In this document: piece by piece, positions 1-5,417 of the stretch
Position numbering within the stretch: the stretch's first letter is position 1
Layout of the letters: each line of letters begins with the position of its first letter
Assembly (NCBI GenBank): GCA_910587395.1
Contig: CAJULJ010000087.1
Span: 1-9,279 of the forward strand
Direction of reading: 5' to 3'
Length of the DNA: 9,279 nucleotides
From: an uncultured Oscillospiraceae bacterium
Lineage (GTDB): Bacteria > Bacillota > Clostridia > Oscillospirales > Oscillospiraceae
Position numbers and translations under genes: made by a program
Notes under the pieces: model-generated
Told to the model about the DNA's origin: nothing
Seen by the model: the letters and a program-made list of their open reading frames with translations, nothing else
Database searches by the model: none

Positions 1-1116
1 CAAATTCGTTGTATTGCCATTTGGCTCCTCGTTTATTGACGACACCATCTAGTCATAGACGAGGATGCTACAAAAATTATCCAGTTGATTTTTGAAAAGT
101 ATGTCCATGAGGGCTATGGTGCCCAGCGGTTGTGCAGGTACTTGACCGAAATGAACATCAGGAAACCTGACGGGAAAAACTTCCCCAATACCTCCATCAA
201 TCGGATTATCAAAAACCCTATCTATACCGGCGTTATCCGCAACGGCGAAGCTCAATCCGCTGTAATCCCCGAACTGCAAATCATTGACCCGGAAATCTTT
301 GCACGGGCGCAACAGATTATGGCAGACAGGACAACGCACCACGCAGAAACACCACTTAACTTGAAAGTCCAGTCTTTGTTAGTTGGAAACATTTACTGCG
401 GCCATTGTCGGAACCGTTTGACACTGACTACCAGCGGGCGCAAGCGCATCAACAGGCATGGTGAACTTGTCAGGGAAGTACGGGCAAGATACCAATGCCA
501 TTACAATGTGCGGCATCCGGGGGAGTGTGACGGGCAATCGGGATATGGTGTAAAAAAGCTGGACGGAATAGTAGACCAAATTGTGCGCTATCAACTTTCG
601 AGAATCAGCGCATCCTCCGGCGCTGAAATCGTCGCCAAGCAAAACGAAAAGGCAATCGAGCTGGCCAAGGCCAGATACAATGTAGCCTCGTCACAGTTAG
701 CTGACAAGCAGAAAGAATTGGCAGACTATCAGGCAGAGACGATAAAAGTAATCCGCGGCGAGAGTCGCCTGGGTATTGACCTCCTCAACGACCTTGTAAG
801 CAAGGCCAAACAGGAAATCCAGACGCTGACCGCAACCGTGGAGGCCGCCAAACTGGAGCTTGAACAGCATTTAGCAAACTCGGATTTGGAACAGCAGGAG
901 TACGAAAAAATCAAAGACTGGGCCGACTTATACGACACTTGCACTTTCGCCGCGAAGAAAATGATTATATCCCAGTTTATTAAGGCCGTCTATGTTTACC
1001 GGGACTACACACTGGAAATTGAGTTTAATGTTTCCTTTGAGGAGTTTAGAACGATGGCCACCGAATGTCAGGAGCAGGGGATCAACAAACAGCCCATTGT
1101 ATATGTTACAGCATAA
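1..1116 (+). pseudogene. Large serine recombinase, C-terminal part, frame broken near the 5' side
   Basis: Serine recombinases of this family cut and rejoin DNA to integrate or excise mobile elements. The visible part reads from about position 49 (LVIDEDATKIIQLIF) through the 'recombinase' domain (RKPDGKNFPNTSINRIIKNP, YTGVIRNGE), a zinc ribbon (CGHC, then a Cys in YQC and another in ECDG), a coiled coil of about 100 residues and the C-terminal block VYVYRDYTLEIEFNVSFEEF. The N-terminal catalytic resolvase domain lies beyond the left edge. A TGA at 37-39 stops this frame. Another frame at 14-25 reads LPFG, which resembles the conserved P-Y/F-G-Y motif that normally lies just before LVIDE, and that frame stops at 50-52. 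This suggests a frameshift or small deletion between about 25 and 49. A TTG at 85 is the only start-like codon nearby, and it lies inside the conserved domain. Base composition is clearly less G/C-rich than rpoB, as expected for acquired DNA. A sequencing error is the main alternative to a pseudogene. Confidence 0.8.
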
Positions 1117-1146
1117 AAAGGCAGACTTGCAATTTGCAAGTCTGCC
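1115..1146 (-). terminator. Intrinsic terminator of the tRNA-Ala transcript
   Basis: A perfect 13-bp inverted repeat (1120-1132 with 1134-1146) is followed, on the minus strand, by TTTTT (plus-strand A-run 1115-1119). It begins three bases after the tRNA CCA end. The T-run overlaps the stop codon of the recombinase remnant coming from the other side. The plus-strand exit has no T-run, so it should terminate mainly the tRNA transcript. Confidence 0.85.
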
Positions 1147-1148
1147 AA

Positions 1149-1224
1149 TGGTGGACGATATGGGGATCGAACCCACGACCTCAGCGTTGCGAACGCTGCG
1201 CTCTCCCAGCTGAGCTAATCGCCC
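1149..1224 (-). tRNA. tRNA-Ala, anticodon CGC
   Basis: The minus strand folds as a complete 76-nt cloverleaf. The acceptor GGGCGAT pairs with ATCGTCC and contains the G3:U70 wobble pair, the main alanine identity element. The D arm is GCTCAGCTGGGAGAGC. The anticodon stem CAGCG/CGCTG encloses the loop TTCGCAA, giving anticodon CGC (codon GCG). The T arm is GTGGG-TTCGATC-CCCAT, the discriminator base is A, and CCA is encoded. It lies downstream of a tRNA-type promoter at 1471-1498 and two tRNA-like remnants, and is followed at once by a terminator. Confidence 0.97.
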
Positions 1225-1230
1225 GTATGG

Positions 1231-1253
1231 GTGGCACCTGAGTTACGTGCCAC
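1231..1253. repeat. Small perfect hairpin upstream of tRNA-Ala
   Basis: GTGGCAC (1231-1237) and GTGCCAC (1247-1253) are perfect inverted repeats with a 9-base loop, located 6 bases from the 5' end of the tRNA. On the transcribed (minus) strand no T-run follows, so it is not an obvious terminator. It may be a structured spacer in the precursor transcript or the degenerate 3' part of a former tRNA. Confidence 0.5.
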
Positions 1254-1335
1254 ATTTTGTAGAATTAACTTTTTTGTGATGTGAACCGAATGGCAACCAT
1301 CCGAGTTACGCCCCTGAAACGTGGGGCATATAACT

Positions 1336-1369
1336 GGCCCGCTTGCACTCCCAGCTGAGCTACGAGCCC
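1336..1369 (-). pseudogene. tRNA-like 5' half (remnant 2)
   Basis: On the minus strand this reads as a normal tRNA 5' half: acceptor-like GGGCTCG, then TA and the D arm GCTCAGCTGGGAGTGC. The 14-base core is identical to that in tRNA-Ala. No matching anticodon stem, T arm or acceptor 3' strand follows, and the downstream sequence to about 1265 does not fold as a cloverleaf by eye. It matches the second remnant at 28 of 34 positions. It is best read as a decayed or recombined tRNA gene inside the tRNA-Ala transcription unit. Confidence 0.65.
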
Positions 1370-1417
1370 ATGTTCGATTTTTGAAACATCTGTTTTCGCT
1401 TGCTCTCTACGCTTTAT

Positions 1418-1451
1418 GGACCACTTGCTCTCCCAGCTGAGCTTCAGGCCC
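1418..1451 (-). pseudogene. tRNA-like 5' half (remnant 1)
   Basis: On the minus strand this begins 13 bases or so after the predicted transcription start, with acceptor-like GGGCCTG, then AA and the D arm GCTCAGCTGGGAGAGC. The following bases TCCATAA loosely recall an anticodon loop with CAT, and the start resembles elongator tRNA-Met, but no closing stem or T arm is present. Its 5' end lies 82 bases before that of the next remnant, the spacing expected for tandem 76-nt tRNA genes with a short gap. Confidence 0.65.
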
Positions 1452-1470
1452 ATCAAATTGCAACGGATTT

Positions 1471-1498
1471 ATTATACCAGAAAAAACAGATTTGTAAA
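1471..1498 (-). promoter_or_regulatory. Promoter of the tRNA cluster
   Basis: On the minus strand TTTACA (1493-1498) and a perfect TATAAT (1471-1476) are separated by 16 bases, and the predicted start lies near 1464, just before the first tRNA-like element at 1451. The strong -10 box is typical for stable RNA genes. It sits in the AT-rich gap between the lipoprotein gene end and the tRNA region. Confidence 0.8.
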
Positions 1499-1529
1499 GA
1501 GGAAATTGCTATTTCACGGCAATATTTTT

Positions 1530-1558
1530 CAGGCGCTCCGCCAGCGGCGCAGCGCCTG
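1530..1558 (-). terminator. GC-rich hairpin after the lipoprotein gene
   Basis: CAGGCGCT (1530-1537) pairs with AGCGCCTG (1551-1558), extended by CGCC/GGCG across one mismatch, 18 bases after the lipoprotein stop codon. On the minus strand it is followed by A-rich rather than T-rich sequence, so it lacks a classic T-run. It may protect the mRNA 3' end or act as a weak terminator. Confidence 0.4.
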
Positions 1559-1575
1559 ATGAATTTCCGTACGCC

Positions 1576-3228
1576 TCACCCCTGCCCACGGTCCATCGCC
1601 GTGGCCTCTGGAACGCTTGCGTAGTCCCATTGGTGGTCCGTATCCGCCATATAATCACTGGTGACATTGAAATAATCCCAGTCCTCCTGCCGGCCTCGGC
1701 CTCCCTGCTCCCGATAGTTGGCGTCCCAGGTCACATCCACACAGTACCACTCGCCATTCAGCTTCACCATGTTCCACCCGTGATCCTGCCGGCTGCTGTA
1801 AGCCGCTCCCGCCACGGTGATGCACTCCACCCCAGCCAGGTCCATCAGCAGCTGGAAGGTGGTGGCATACCCCAGGCACACTGCCGTGTGGTTTACCAGC
1901 CCACCATAAGGCGTAAAGGACTCCCGAGGAGTCGTCTTCATCCGGTCCTGGTGGGTCCAGTCGTAGTCTACATTCTGCACCACCCAGTTGTAGACGGCCA
2001 ACTCCTTTTCATAGTCACTCATACCGTCCCGGAGCATTTCGCCCAGCGTCTTCTGGGCCTGATCGTAAATATCCCTGTCATAGCTGGACAGTTCCGATGG
2101 GTCGTTCTTTTCCCAGGCGGCAAGGACTGCGGAGGTGTCGTAGATCGACATGTCGTCCTTGTTGGGCGGTGTGAACAGGCAACGGTTCGGATAGCTCGAA
2201 TCCGCATCCTCATACGTCCGGTGCCGGTCTGAGTAGCTGAATCCCCAGGTTTCCGCCTCATCCTCAAAGGCCAGCGCCGTGTCCATGGCATCCTCGCAGG
2301 CCAGCAGAACAATATACGAATATTCCATCGAACTGGACACGCCTTCAATCGCCATGGCCTGGCGCAGCATGGCCAACTGCTCGGTGTCGTTCTGAAACGC
2401 GCTTTCCCTGTCGTCCAGATACCGGTTCAGTTTGCTCCTGATGCTGGAGCCCGCCATCATATCGTTGCCAGTGCGCATCACCGCCACCTCAAACGCGGAA
2501 TCCCCCGTCCCACGGGCGATGGCGCACTCCTGCCACAGGTCCCGGGACAGGCCATAGTTCTCCTCGATATAGGCGGACAAGGCGTCCGGACCGCTGTCGT
2601 CCAGCAGCTCCAGGTCCGCTTCATCCATCCCCTGGTAGGTCACCAGAAAGTCCCGCAGCCCCTTCACATTGGCGTCGGACTCCACATCGATGCTGCCTGC
2701 CGGATCAGAAATGGACGCCCCTTTCAGGGCCGCGTTCACTGCGTCGTATGCCCCGTCCGGGTCCGGGCAGATGAACAGCGCCGCGAAGGGTCCGTTCTGC
2801 ATAATGCCGCCCCGTGCCACCATGTCCTCCTCGGCGGGGGCATAGCCCGCAAAGTCCCCCTGCCGGGTGAAGATATAGGTCATCAGCGCGGTGGCGGCCC
2901 GGATGGCGGCGGAATCGTCCTCCATACGCAGCACAGCGATCTCAAAGGCAGAAGCGCCTGTGGCTCGGATTACCACCGCATCCTCCCAAGGTTCCTGGAG
3001 GTCATACGCATCCTCAAAGTAGGTTGTCATCCACTCCCGGTCCATTTGCGCATCGATGGCTTCCAATCCTTCCTGATCCTCCCTGCCGGAGTGCTCAAGG
3101 GCCAGCTCAGCCAGCTCACTGACGGTCCACTCCTTCGCAAATGAGACAGACGGCGCACGATTCCGGCATGCGCTCAGCAGCCCCAGCAGCAGCGCAGCGG
3201 ACAACAGCATTGAAACAGCTCTTTTCAC
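1576..3228 (-). CDS. Lipoprotein with two DUF4358-like domains and a transglutaminase-like domain
   Basis: A predicted surface lipoprotein of 550 residues. The start is a GTG at 3228, chosen because AAGGAG lies nine bases upstream; a longer TTG start at 3249 would put that ribosome binding site inside the gene. The signal peptide MKRAVSMLLSAALLLGLLSAC ends in a lipobox with Cys21. Two DUF4358-like segments follow, at about residues 60-170 and 190-330 (shared features: ATGASAFEIAVLRM and GTGDSAFEVAVMR). The C-terminal half carries a transglutaminase/protease-like core with the expected triad: Cys451 (TAVCLGYA), His483 (DHGWNMV) and Asp498 (VDVTWD). Family knowledge suggests a cell-surface cysteine protease or cross-linking enzyme; the substrate is unknown. 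It lies directly after an ireB terminator with no room for a promoter, so expression may depend on read-through or on a promoter inside ireB. Confidence 0.9.
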   Translation of the reverse strand: MKRAVSMLLSAALLLGLLSACRNRAPSVSFAKEWTVSELAELALEHSGREDQEGLEAIDAQMDREWMTTYFEDAYDLQEPWEDAVVIRATGASAFEIAVLRMEDDSAAIRAATALMTYIFTRQGDFAGYAPAEEDMVARGGIMQNGPFAALFICPDPDGAYDAVNAALKGASISDPAGSIDVESDANVKGLRDFLVTYQGMDEADLELLDDSGPDALSAYIEENYGLSRDLWQECAIARGTGDSAFEVAVMRTGNDMMAGSSIRSKLNRYLDDRESAFQNDTEQLAMLRQAMAIEGVSSSMEYSYIVLLACEDAMDTALAFEDEAETWGFSYSDRHRTYEDADSSYPNRCLFTPPNKDDMSIYDTSAVLAAWEKNDPSELSSYDRDIYDQAQKTLGEMLRDGMSDYEKELAVYNWVVQNVDYDWTHQDRMKTTPRESFTPYGGLVNHTAVCLGYATTFQLLMDLAGVECITVAGAAYSSRQDHGWNMVKLNGEWYCVDVTWDANYREQGGRGRQEDWDYFNVTSDYMADTDHQWDYASVPEATAMDRGQG

Positions 3229-3237
3229 GGTAAACAG

Positions 3238-3243
3238 CTCCTT
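3238..3243 (-). promoter_or_regulatory. Ribosome binding site deciding the lipoprotein start
   Basis: AAGGAG on the minus strand lies nine bases before the GTG at 3228. This supports the GTG start with the signal peptide beginning MKRAV rather than the upstream TTG. Confidence 0.8.
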
Positions 3244-3250
3244 AAACAAA

Positions 3251-3285
3251 TCTTAAAAGAGCCGCCGGCCTGTGGCCGGCGGCTC
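3251..3285 (-). terminator. Strong intrinsic terminator after ireB
   Basis: A perfect 12-bp stem (3259-3270 with 3274-3285) with a three-base loop is followed on the minus strand by TTTTAAGA. It starts five bases after the ireB stop codon and ends only about eight bases before the ribosome binding site of the lipoprotein gene. Confidence 0.88.
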
Positions 3286-3289
3286 CGTC

Positions 3290-3544
3290 TTATTTCTCGT
3301 GCAGGTAGCTCTTTAACAGCACCTGGAGCAGCTCATCCCGGTCCAGCTGGCGGATGAGCGTACGGGCATTGTTGTGGTTGGTGATATAGGTGGGGTCCTC
3401 GCTGAGGATATAGCCCACGATCTGATTGATGGGGTTATAGCCCTTCTCTCTCAGGGAACTGTAAACGGAGGATAGGATGGCTCTGATCTCCTCGTCCTTA
3501 TTCAAATTGACGCTGAATTTACGCGTATAGTCCAGGTCGCTCAA
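3290..3544 (-). CDS. ireB: IreB family regulatory phosphoprotein (UPF0297)
   Basis: This 84-residue protein has the hallmark block EKGYNPINQIVGYILSEDP, then TYIT, NARTLIR and RDELLQVLLKSYL, which identify the IreB/YrzL (UPF0297) family at its usual length. In Enterococcus faecalis IreB is a substrate of the PASTA-domain kinase IreK and acts as a negative regulator of intrinsic cephalosporin resistance. A Thr is present in the N-terminal DYTRKF segment, near where the Enterococcus phosphorylation sites lie; whether it is used here is unknown. The start was set to the TTG at 3544 because GAAGGGGG ends eight bases upstream; a GTG at 3553 would overlap that site and add three residues. It has its own promoter and terminator, so it appears to be a single-gene unit. 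The family is often found between alaS and ruvX, which are absent from this window. Confidence 0.93.
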   Translation of the reverse strand: MSDLDYTRKFSVNLNKDEEIRAILSSVYSSLREKGYNPINQIVGYILSEDPTYITNHNNARTLIRQLDRDELLQVLLKSYLHEK

Positions 3545-3552
3545 TGGGCGCA

Positions 3553-3560
3553 CCCCCTTC
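3553..3560 (-). promoter_or_regulatory. Ribosome binding site of ireB
   Basis: GAAGGGGG on the minus strand is spaced eight bases from the TTG at 3544. It is the reason for preferring TTG over the in-frame GTG at 3553. Confidence 0.65.
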
Positions 3561-3574
3561 TCTATGTTACCGCT

Positions 3575-3603
3575 ATTTTATCCCAGACCGAGCCAATTGT
3601 AAA
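3575..3603 (-). promoter_or_regulatory. ireB promoter
   Basis: On the minus strand TTTACA (3598-3603) and TAAAAT (3575-3580) are separated by exactly 17 bases, giving a start near 3568 and a short leader of about 25 bases. The -35 box is preceded by CCTC, as in the tRNA promoter. Confidence 0.8.
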
Positions 3604-3606
3604 GAG

Positions 3607-3624
3607 GGAAAATGATAATTTTCC
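3607..3624. repeat. Palindrome upstream of the ireB promoter
   Basis: GGAAAAT (3607-3613) and ATTTTCC (3618-3624) form a perfect 7-bp inverted repeat with a 4-base spacer. It ends four bases upstream of the ireB -35 box. It could be a regulator binding site or an AT-rich upstream promoter element. No known regulator motif is recognised. Confidence 0.5.
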
Positions 3625-3634
3625 ATTAAGAACA

Positions 3635-3666
3635 CCAGCCGCCCGGCGTTCAAACCGGACGGCTGG
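3635..3666 (-). terminator. Terminator after the NlpC/P60 gene
   Basis: CCAGCCG (3635-3641) pairs with CGGCTGG (3660-3666), continued by CCGG/CCGG inside after one mismatch. It lies 13 bases past the stop codon. The minus-strand tail TGTTCTTAAT is only partly T-rich, so strength is probably moderate. Confidence 0.7.
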
Positions 3667-3679
3667 ACTATTATTTTTA

Positions 3680-4591
3680 TCAACCGATGCGCTTAGCCGC
3701 CACGATATAGGGGGCATAGTATCCGTAAATGCTGTCGTACTGCACCCGATAGGAGGTGGTGGAGGCGTGGATAAACTGGCCGTCGCCCACGTACATACCC
3801 ACATGGGTGGTGGGCAGGGTGCCGCCGGAGCTGTCAAAGCGGCGGTCAAAGAAGAAAATCAGGTCGCCGGGCTGCATGGCGTCGGTGGAGACAAAATAGC
3901 CGCTGTTGTAGTACTGGCTGGAGGAGCCTCGGGCAATGGGGTGGCCCAGCTGCTTGTAGATGTAATATGTAAAGCCGGAGCAGTCAAAGGAATTGGGGCC
4001 GGAGGCGCCGGACACATACCGCTTGCCCAGCAGGCTCTTTGCCATCGCCGTGGCGGAGGCACCCAGCGCGCTGGACCCCTCGTAATCGGCGCCCACCATG
4101 GTCACATACTCAGCGGACACATAGCCGGATTCAAGCTGATACCAGCCATTGCCGAGGTCGGCCACGATGTCCACCACGCTGCCGCCCTTCAGGGTAGCCA
4201 CCTTATCATAGGTCGTATCCGGCCCGGAGCGGACATTGAGCACACTGGCGGTGATGAGGCCCCGCGTCTGCTCAGGCTCAGTACCCTGGGCGGCGGGGAT
4301 GACAGTGCCGTCTGCCAGGGAAACGGTGAGCCACTCGCCGGACATGAAGCCCGTTTTGTCGCCGTAGGTGACCTTGTACCAGCCGTTGCCCGCGTCCTCT
4401 TCCACGGTTACCTGAGCGCCCTTGGGAGCCATGGTGACGGTGGAGGAATCGGTGCCCGCCTGACTGCGCAGACGAAGAGAATCAGCGGTGACGGTGGCAT
4501 TGCCGATGGAGGCAAACGCCACGCCGGTGCACATGGAGAGAATCAGGCCCGCGGCGGCCACGGTTTTGACCGCCTTGCTCTTGAAATTCAT
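3680..4591 (-). CDS. Secreted NlpC/P60 peptidoglycan hydrolase with two SH3 domains
   Basis: This 303-residue secreted protein has a signal peptide with likely cleavage after AFA (residue 27). Two bacterial SH3 domains follow, at about residues 32-94 (DSLRLRSQAG, WYKVTYGDKTGFM) and 108-168 (LNVRSGPDTTYDKV, WYQLESGYVSAEYV). The C-terminal NlpC/P60 domain (about 177-303) has catalytic Cys204 in FDCSGF, His263 in THVGMY and His275 in FIHAS. Such enzymes usually cleave the D-Glu to diamino-acid bond in peptidoglycan stem peptides, and the SH3 domains bind the wall. The ATG is preceded by GGGGGT at eight bases. It lies 43 bases after the 96-residue gene with no terminator or clear promoter between, so the two probably form an operon. 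All catalytic residues are present. The exact peptide bond cleaved is an inference. Confidence 0.95.
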   Translation of the reverse strand: MNFKSKAVKTVAAAGLILSMCTGVAFASIGNATVTADSLRLRSQAGTDSSTVTMAPKGAQVTVEEDAGNGWYKVTYGDKTGFMSGEWLTVSLADGTVIPAAQGTEPEQTRGLITASVLNVRSGPDTTYDKVATLKGGSVVDIVADLGNGWYQLESGYVSAEYVTMVGADYEGSSALGASATAMAKSLLGKRYVSGASGPNSFDCSGFTYYIYKQLGHPIARGSSSQYYNSGYFVSTDAMQPGDLIFFFDRRFDSSGGTLPTTHVGMYVGDGQFIHASTTSYRVQYDSIYGYYAPYIVAAKRIG

Positions 4592-4634
4592 TGGAATAAC
4601 CCCCAGTAAAATTTTCTTTGGTAAAGTCGGCCGC

Positions 4635-4925
4635 TTACTTACCGGCCAGAGCGCGCATCAGCCAGATGGAACCCATGTCGATGGCGGAAAACAGGTCGGG
4701 CAGGTCGCTCTTTTTCACCACCCGGTCCCGGCTTTTCAGGTCCGGGTCGGTAAACTGAAGCTCCAGGTGGGCCTTGTTGGCCACCTCCAGGGAGCCGTCC
4801 TTCTCGGTGCCCATCACTTGGATGACCACGATATATTTGTCTGCCATAGAGCCGTAGTAGATCAGGTTGTCCTTGCGGCGGAGCGGGTGCCCCTTATAAG
4901 TAAGGGTGGTGCTTTTCTCAGCCAT
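4635..4925 (-). CDS. Unrecognised 96-residue cytoplasmic protein
   Basis: I do not recognise a family. The gene is well supported: an ATG preceded by GAGGAGG, and a consensus promoter upstream. The protein has no signal peptide or membrane segment. It is mixed in charge, with a beta-rich look: alternating strands such as TLTYKGHPLRR, NLIYYGSM, YIVVIQVMG and AHLELQFTD, then a charged helical tail (VVKKSDLPDLFSAID) and a hydrophobic end (GSIWLMRAL). It is first in a probable two-gene operon with the NlpC/P60 hydrolase, so a role connected with envelope maintenance is possible but unproven. Confidence 0.85.
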   Translation of the reverse strand: MAEKSTTLTYKGHPLRRKDNLIYYGSMADKYIVVIQVMGTEKDGSLEVANKAHLELQFTDPDLKSRDRVVKKSDLPDLFSAIDMGSIWLMRALAGK

Positions 4926-4943
4926 GGGTGCCTCCTCAAAAAG

Positions 4944-4994
4944 TTGTAACTGTTTGTAACTGGTTTGTAACTATTGCTAGTATAACCCTGTAAC
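4944..4994. repeat. Phased TTGTAAC direct repeats downstream of a promoter
   Basis: TTGTAAC occurs at 4944-4950, 4954-4960 and 4965-4971, spaced 10 and 11 bases. A related CTGTAAC lies at 4988-4994, about two helical turns further. On the transcribed minus strand they read GTTACAA. Three copies fall in the first 30 bases of the predicted transcript and one in the promoter spacer. The layout suggests an operator for a helically repeated DNA-binding protein, or a repeated 5' UTR element. Confidence 0.65.
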
Positions 4995-5007
4995 CGCCGC
5001 TTGTCAA
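4979..5007 (-). promoter_or_regulatory. Promoter of the 96-residue gene / NlpC operon
   Basis: On the minus strand a perfect TTGACA (5002-5007) and TATACT (4979-4984) are separated by 17 bases. The predicted start lies near 4972 and gives a leader of about 47 bases that contains the GTTACAA repeats and ends in a strong ribosome binding site. Confidence 0.9.
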
Positions 5008-5035
5008 CAGGATAATGGATAAAATTTTATTCCAA

Positions 5036-5071
5036 AACAAAAACCTGCCGGACTCGCCGGGAAACGGCAGG
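5036..5071 (-). terminator. Terminator after the DUF1294 gene
   Basis: CCTGCCG (5044-5050) pairs with CGGCAGG (5065-5071). On the minus strand the stem is followed by TTTTTGTTTT. An alternative partner GGCAGG at 5075-5080 could form a longer-looped stem. It separates the DUF1294 gene from the next promoter. Confidence 0.85.
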
Positions 5072-5104
5072 GCTGGCAGGCTTAAAACACCAAATGATGG
5101 AGTT

Positions 5105-5383
5105 TTATGTAGAAAATGCCGCCCAGGCCAGCAAGGCGGCGTGGGCGATCAGGCACAGGGGGACGAAGCGGCGGAACAGGGGCTTGCGGATTTTGTGGCG
5201 GAACAGGGCCATGCCCAGCATCCCCCCGGCGGAGCCCCCCAGGAGGGCACAGCCCAGCAGCGCCGCCTCAGGGACGCGGCGGCGGTGGAGCTTGGCCATC
5301 AGCTTGTCCCATCCGAAGAGGACGAAGGCCAGAACGCTGGTGACGCCCAGCCAAATTAAGAGGAGATAAACGGAATCTTTCAT
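5105..5383 (-). CDS. DUF1294 family membrane protein
   Basis: This 92-residue protein has three hydrophobic segments at about residues 6-24, 39-59 and 72-90, with a basic stretch between the first two. The family pattern is clear: FGWDK, then RRRVPE, the GGSAGGMLGM glycine cluster and FRHKIRKPLF. DUF1294 proteins are small inner-membrane proteins of unknown function. The ATG is preceded by AAAAGGAG at seven bases. It starts 34 bases after the stop of the upstream small membrane protein gene, so the two are probably co-transcribed, and it ends at its own terminator. The length is typical of the stand-alone form of the family. Confidence 0.92.
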   Translation of the reverse strand: MKDSVYLLLIWLGVTSVLAFVLFGWDKLMAKLHRRRVPEAALLGCALLGGSAGGMLGMALFRHKIRKPLFRRFVPLCLIAHAALLAWAAFST

Positions 5384-5417
5384 GAACGGCTCCTTTTGTA
5401 TAGTGTATCGTGTGCGC

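Noticed and set aside
1265..1456. A 63-codon minus-strand open frame across the tRNA-like region
   Set aside because: It overlaps the tRNA-like remnants and promoter-proximal leader, has no ribosome binding site that I can see, and the product resembles no protein.
3767..4609. A 280-codon plus-strand open frame opposite the NlpC/P60 gene
   Set aside because: It is a shadow of a clearly real secreted enzyme, with Gly/Ala/His-rich composition and no recognisable domain or ribosome binding site.
4629..4647. Small hairpin GGCCG/CGGCC at the end of the 96-residue gene
   Set aside because: Only five base pairs with a nine-base loop and no proper T-run; too weak to call a terminator, so the operon with the NlpC/P60 gene is kept.
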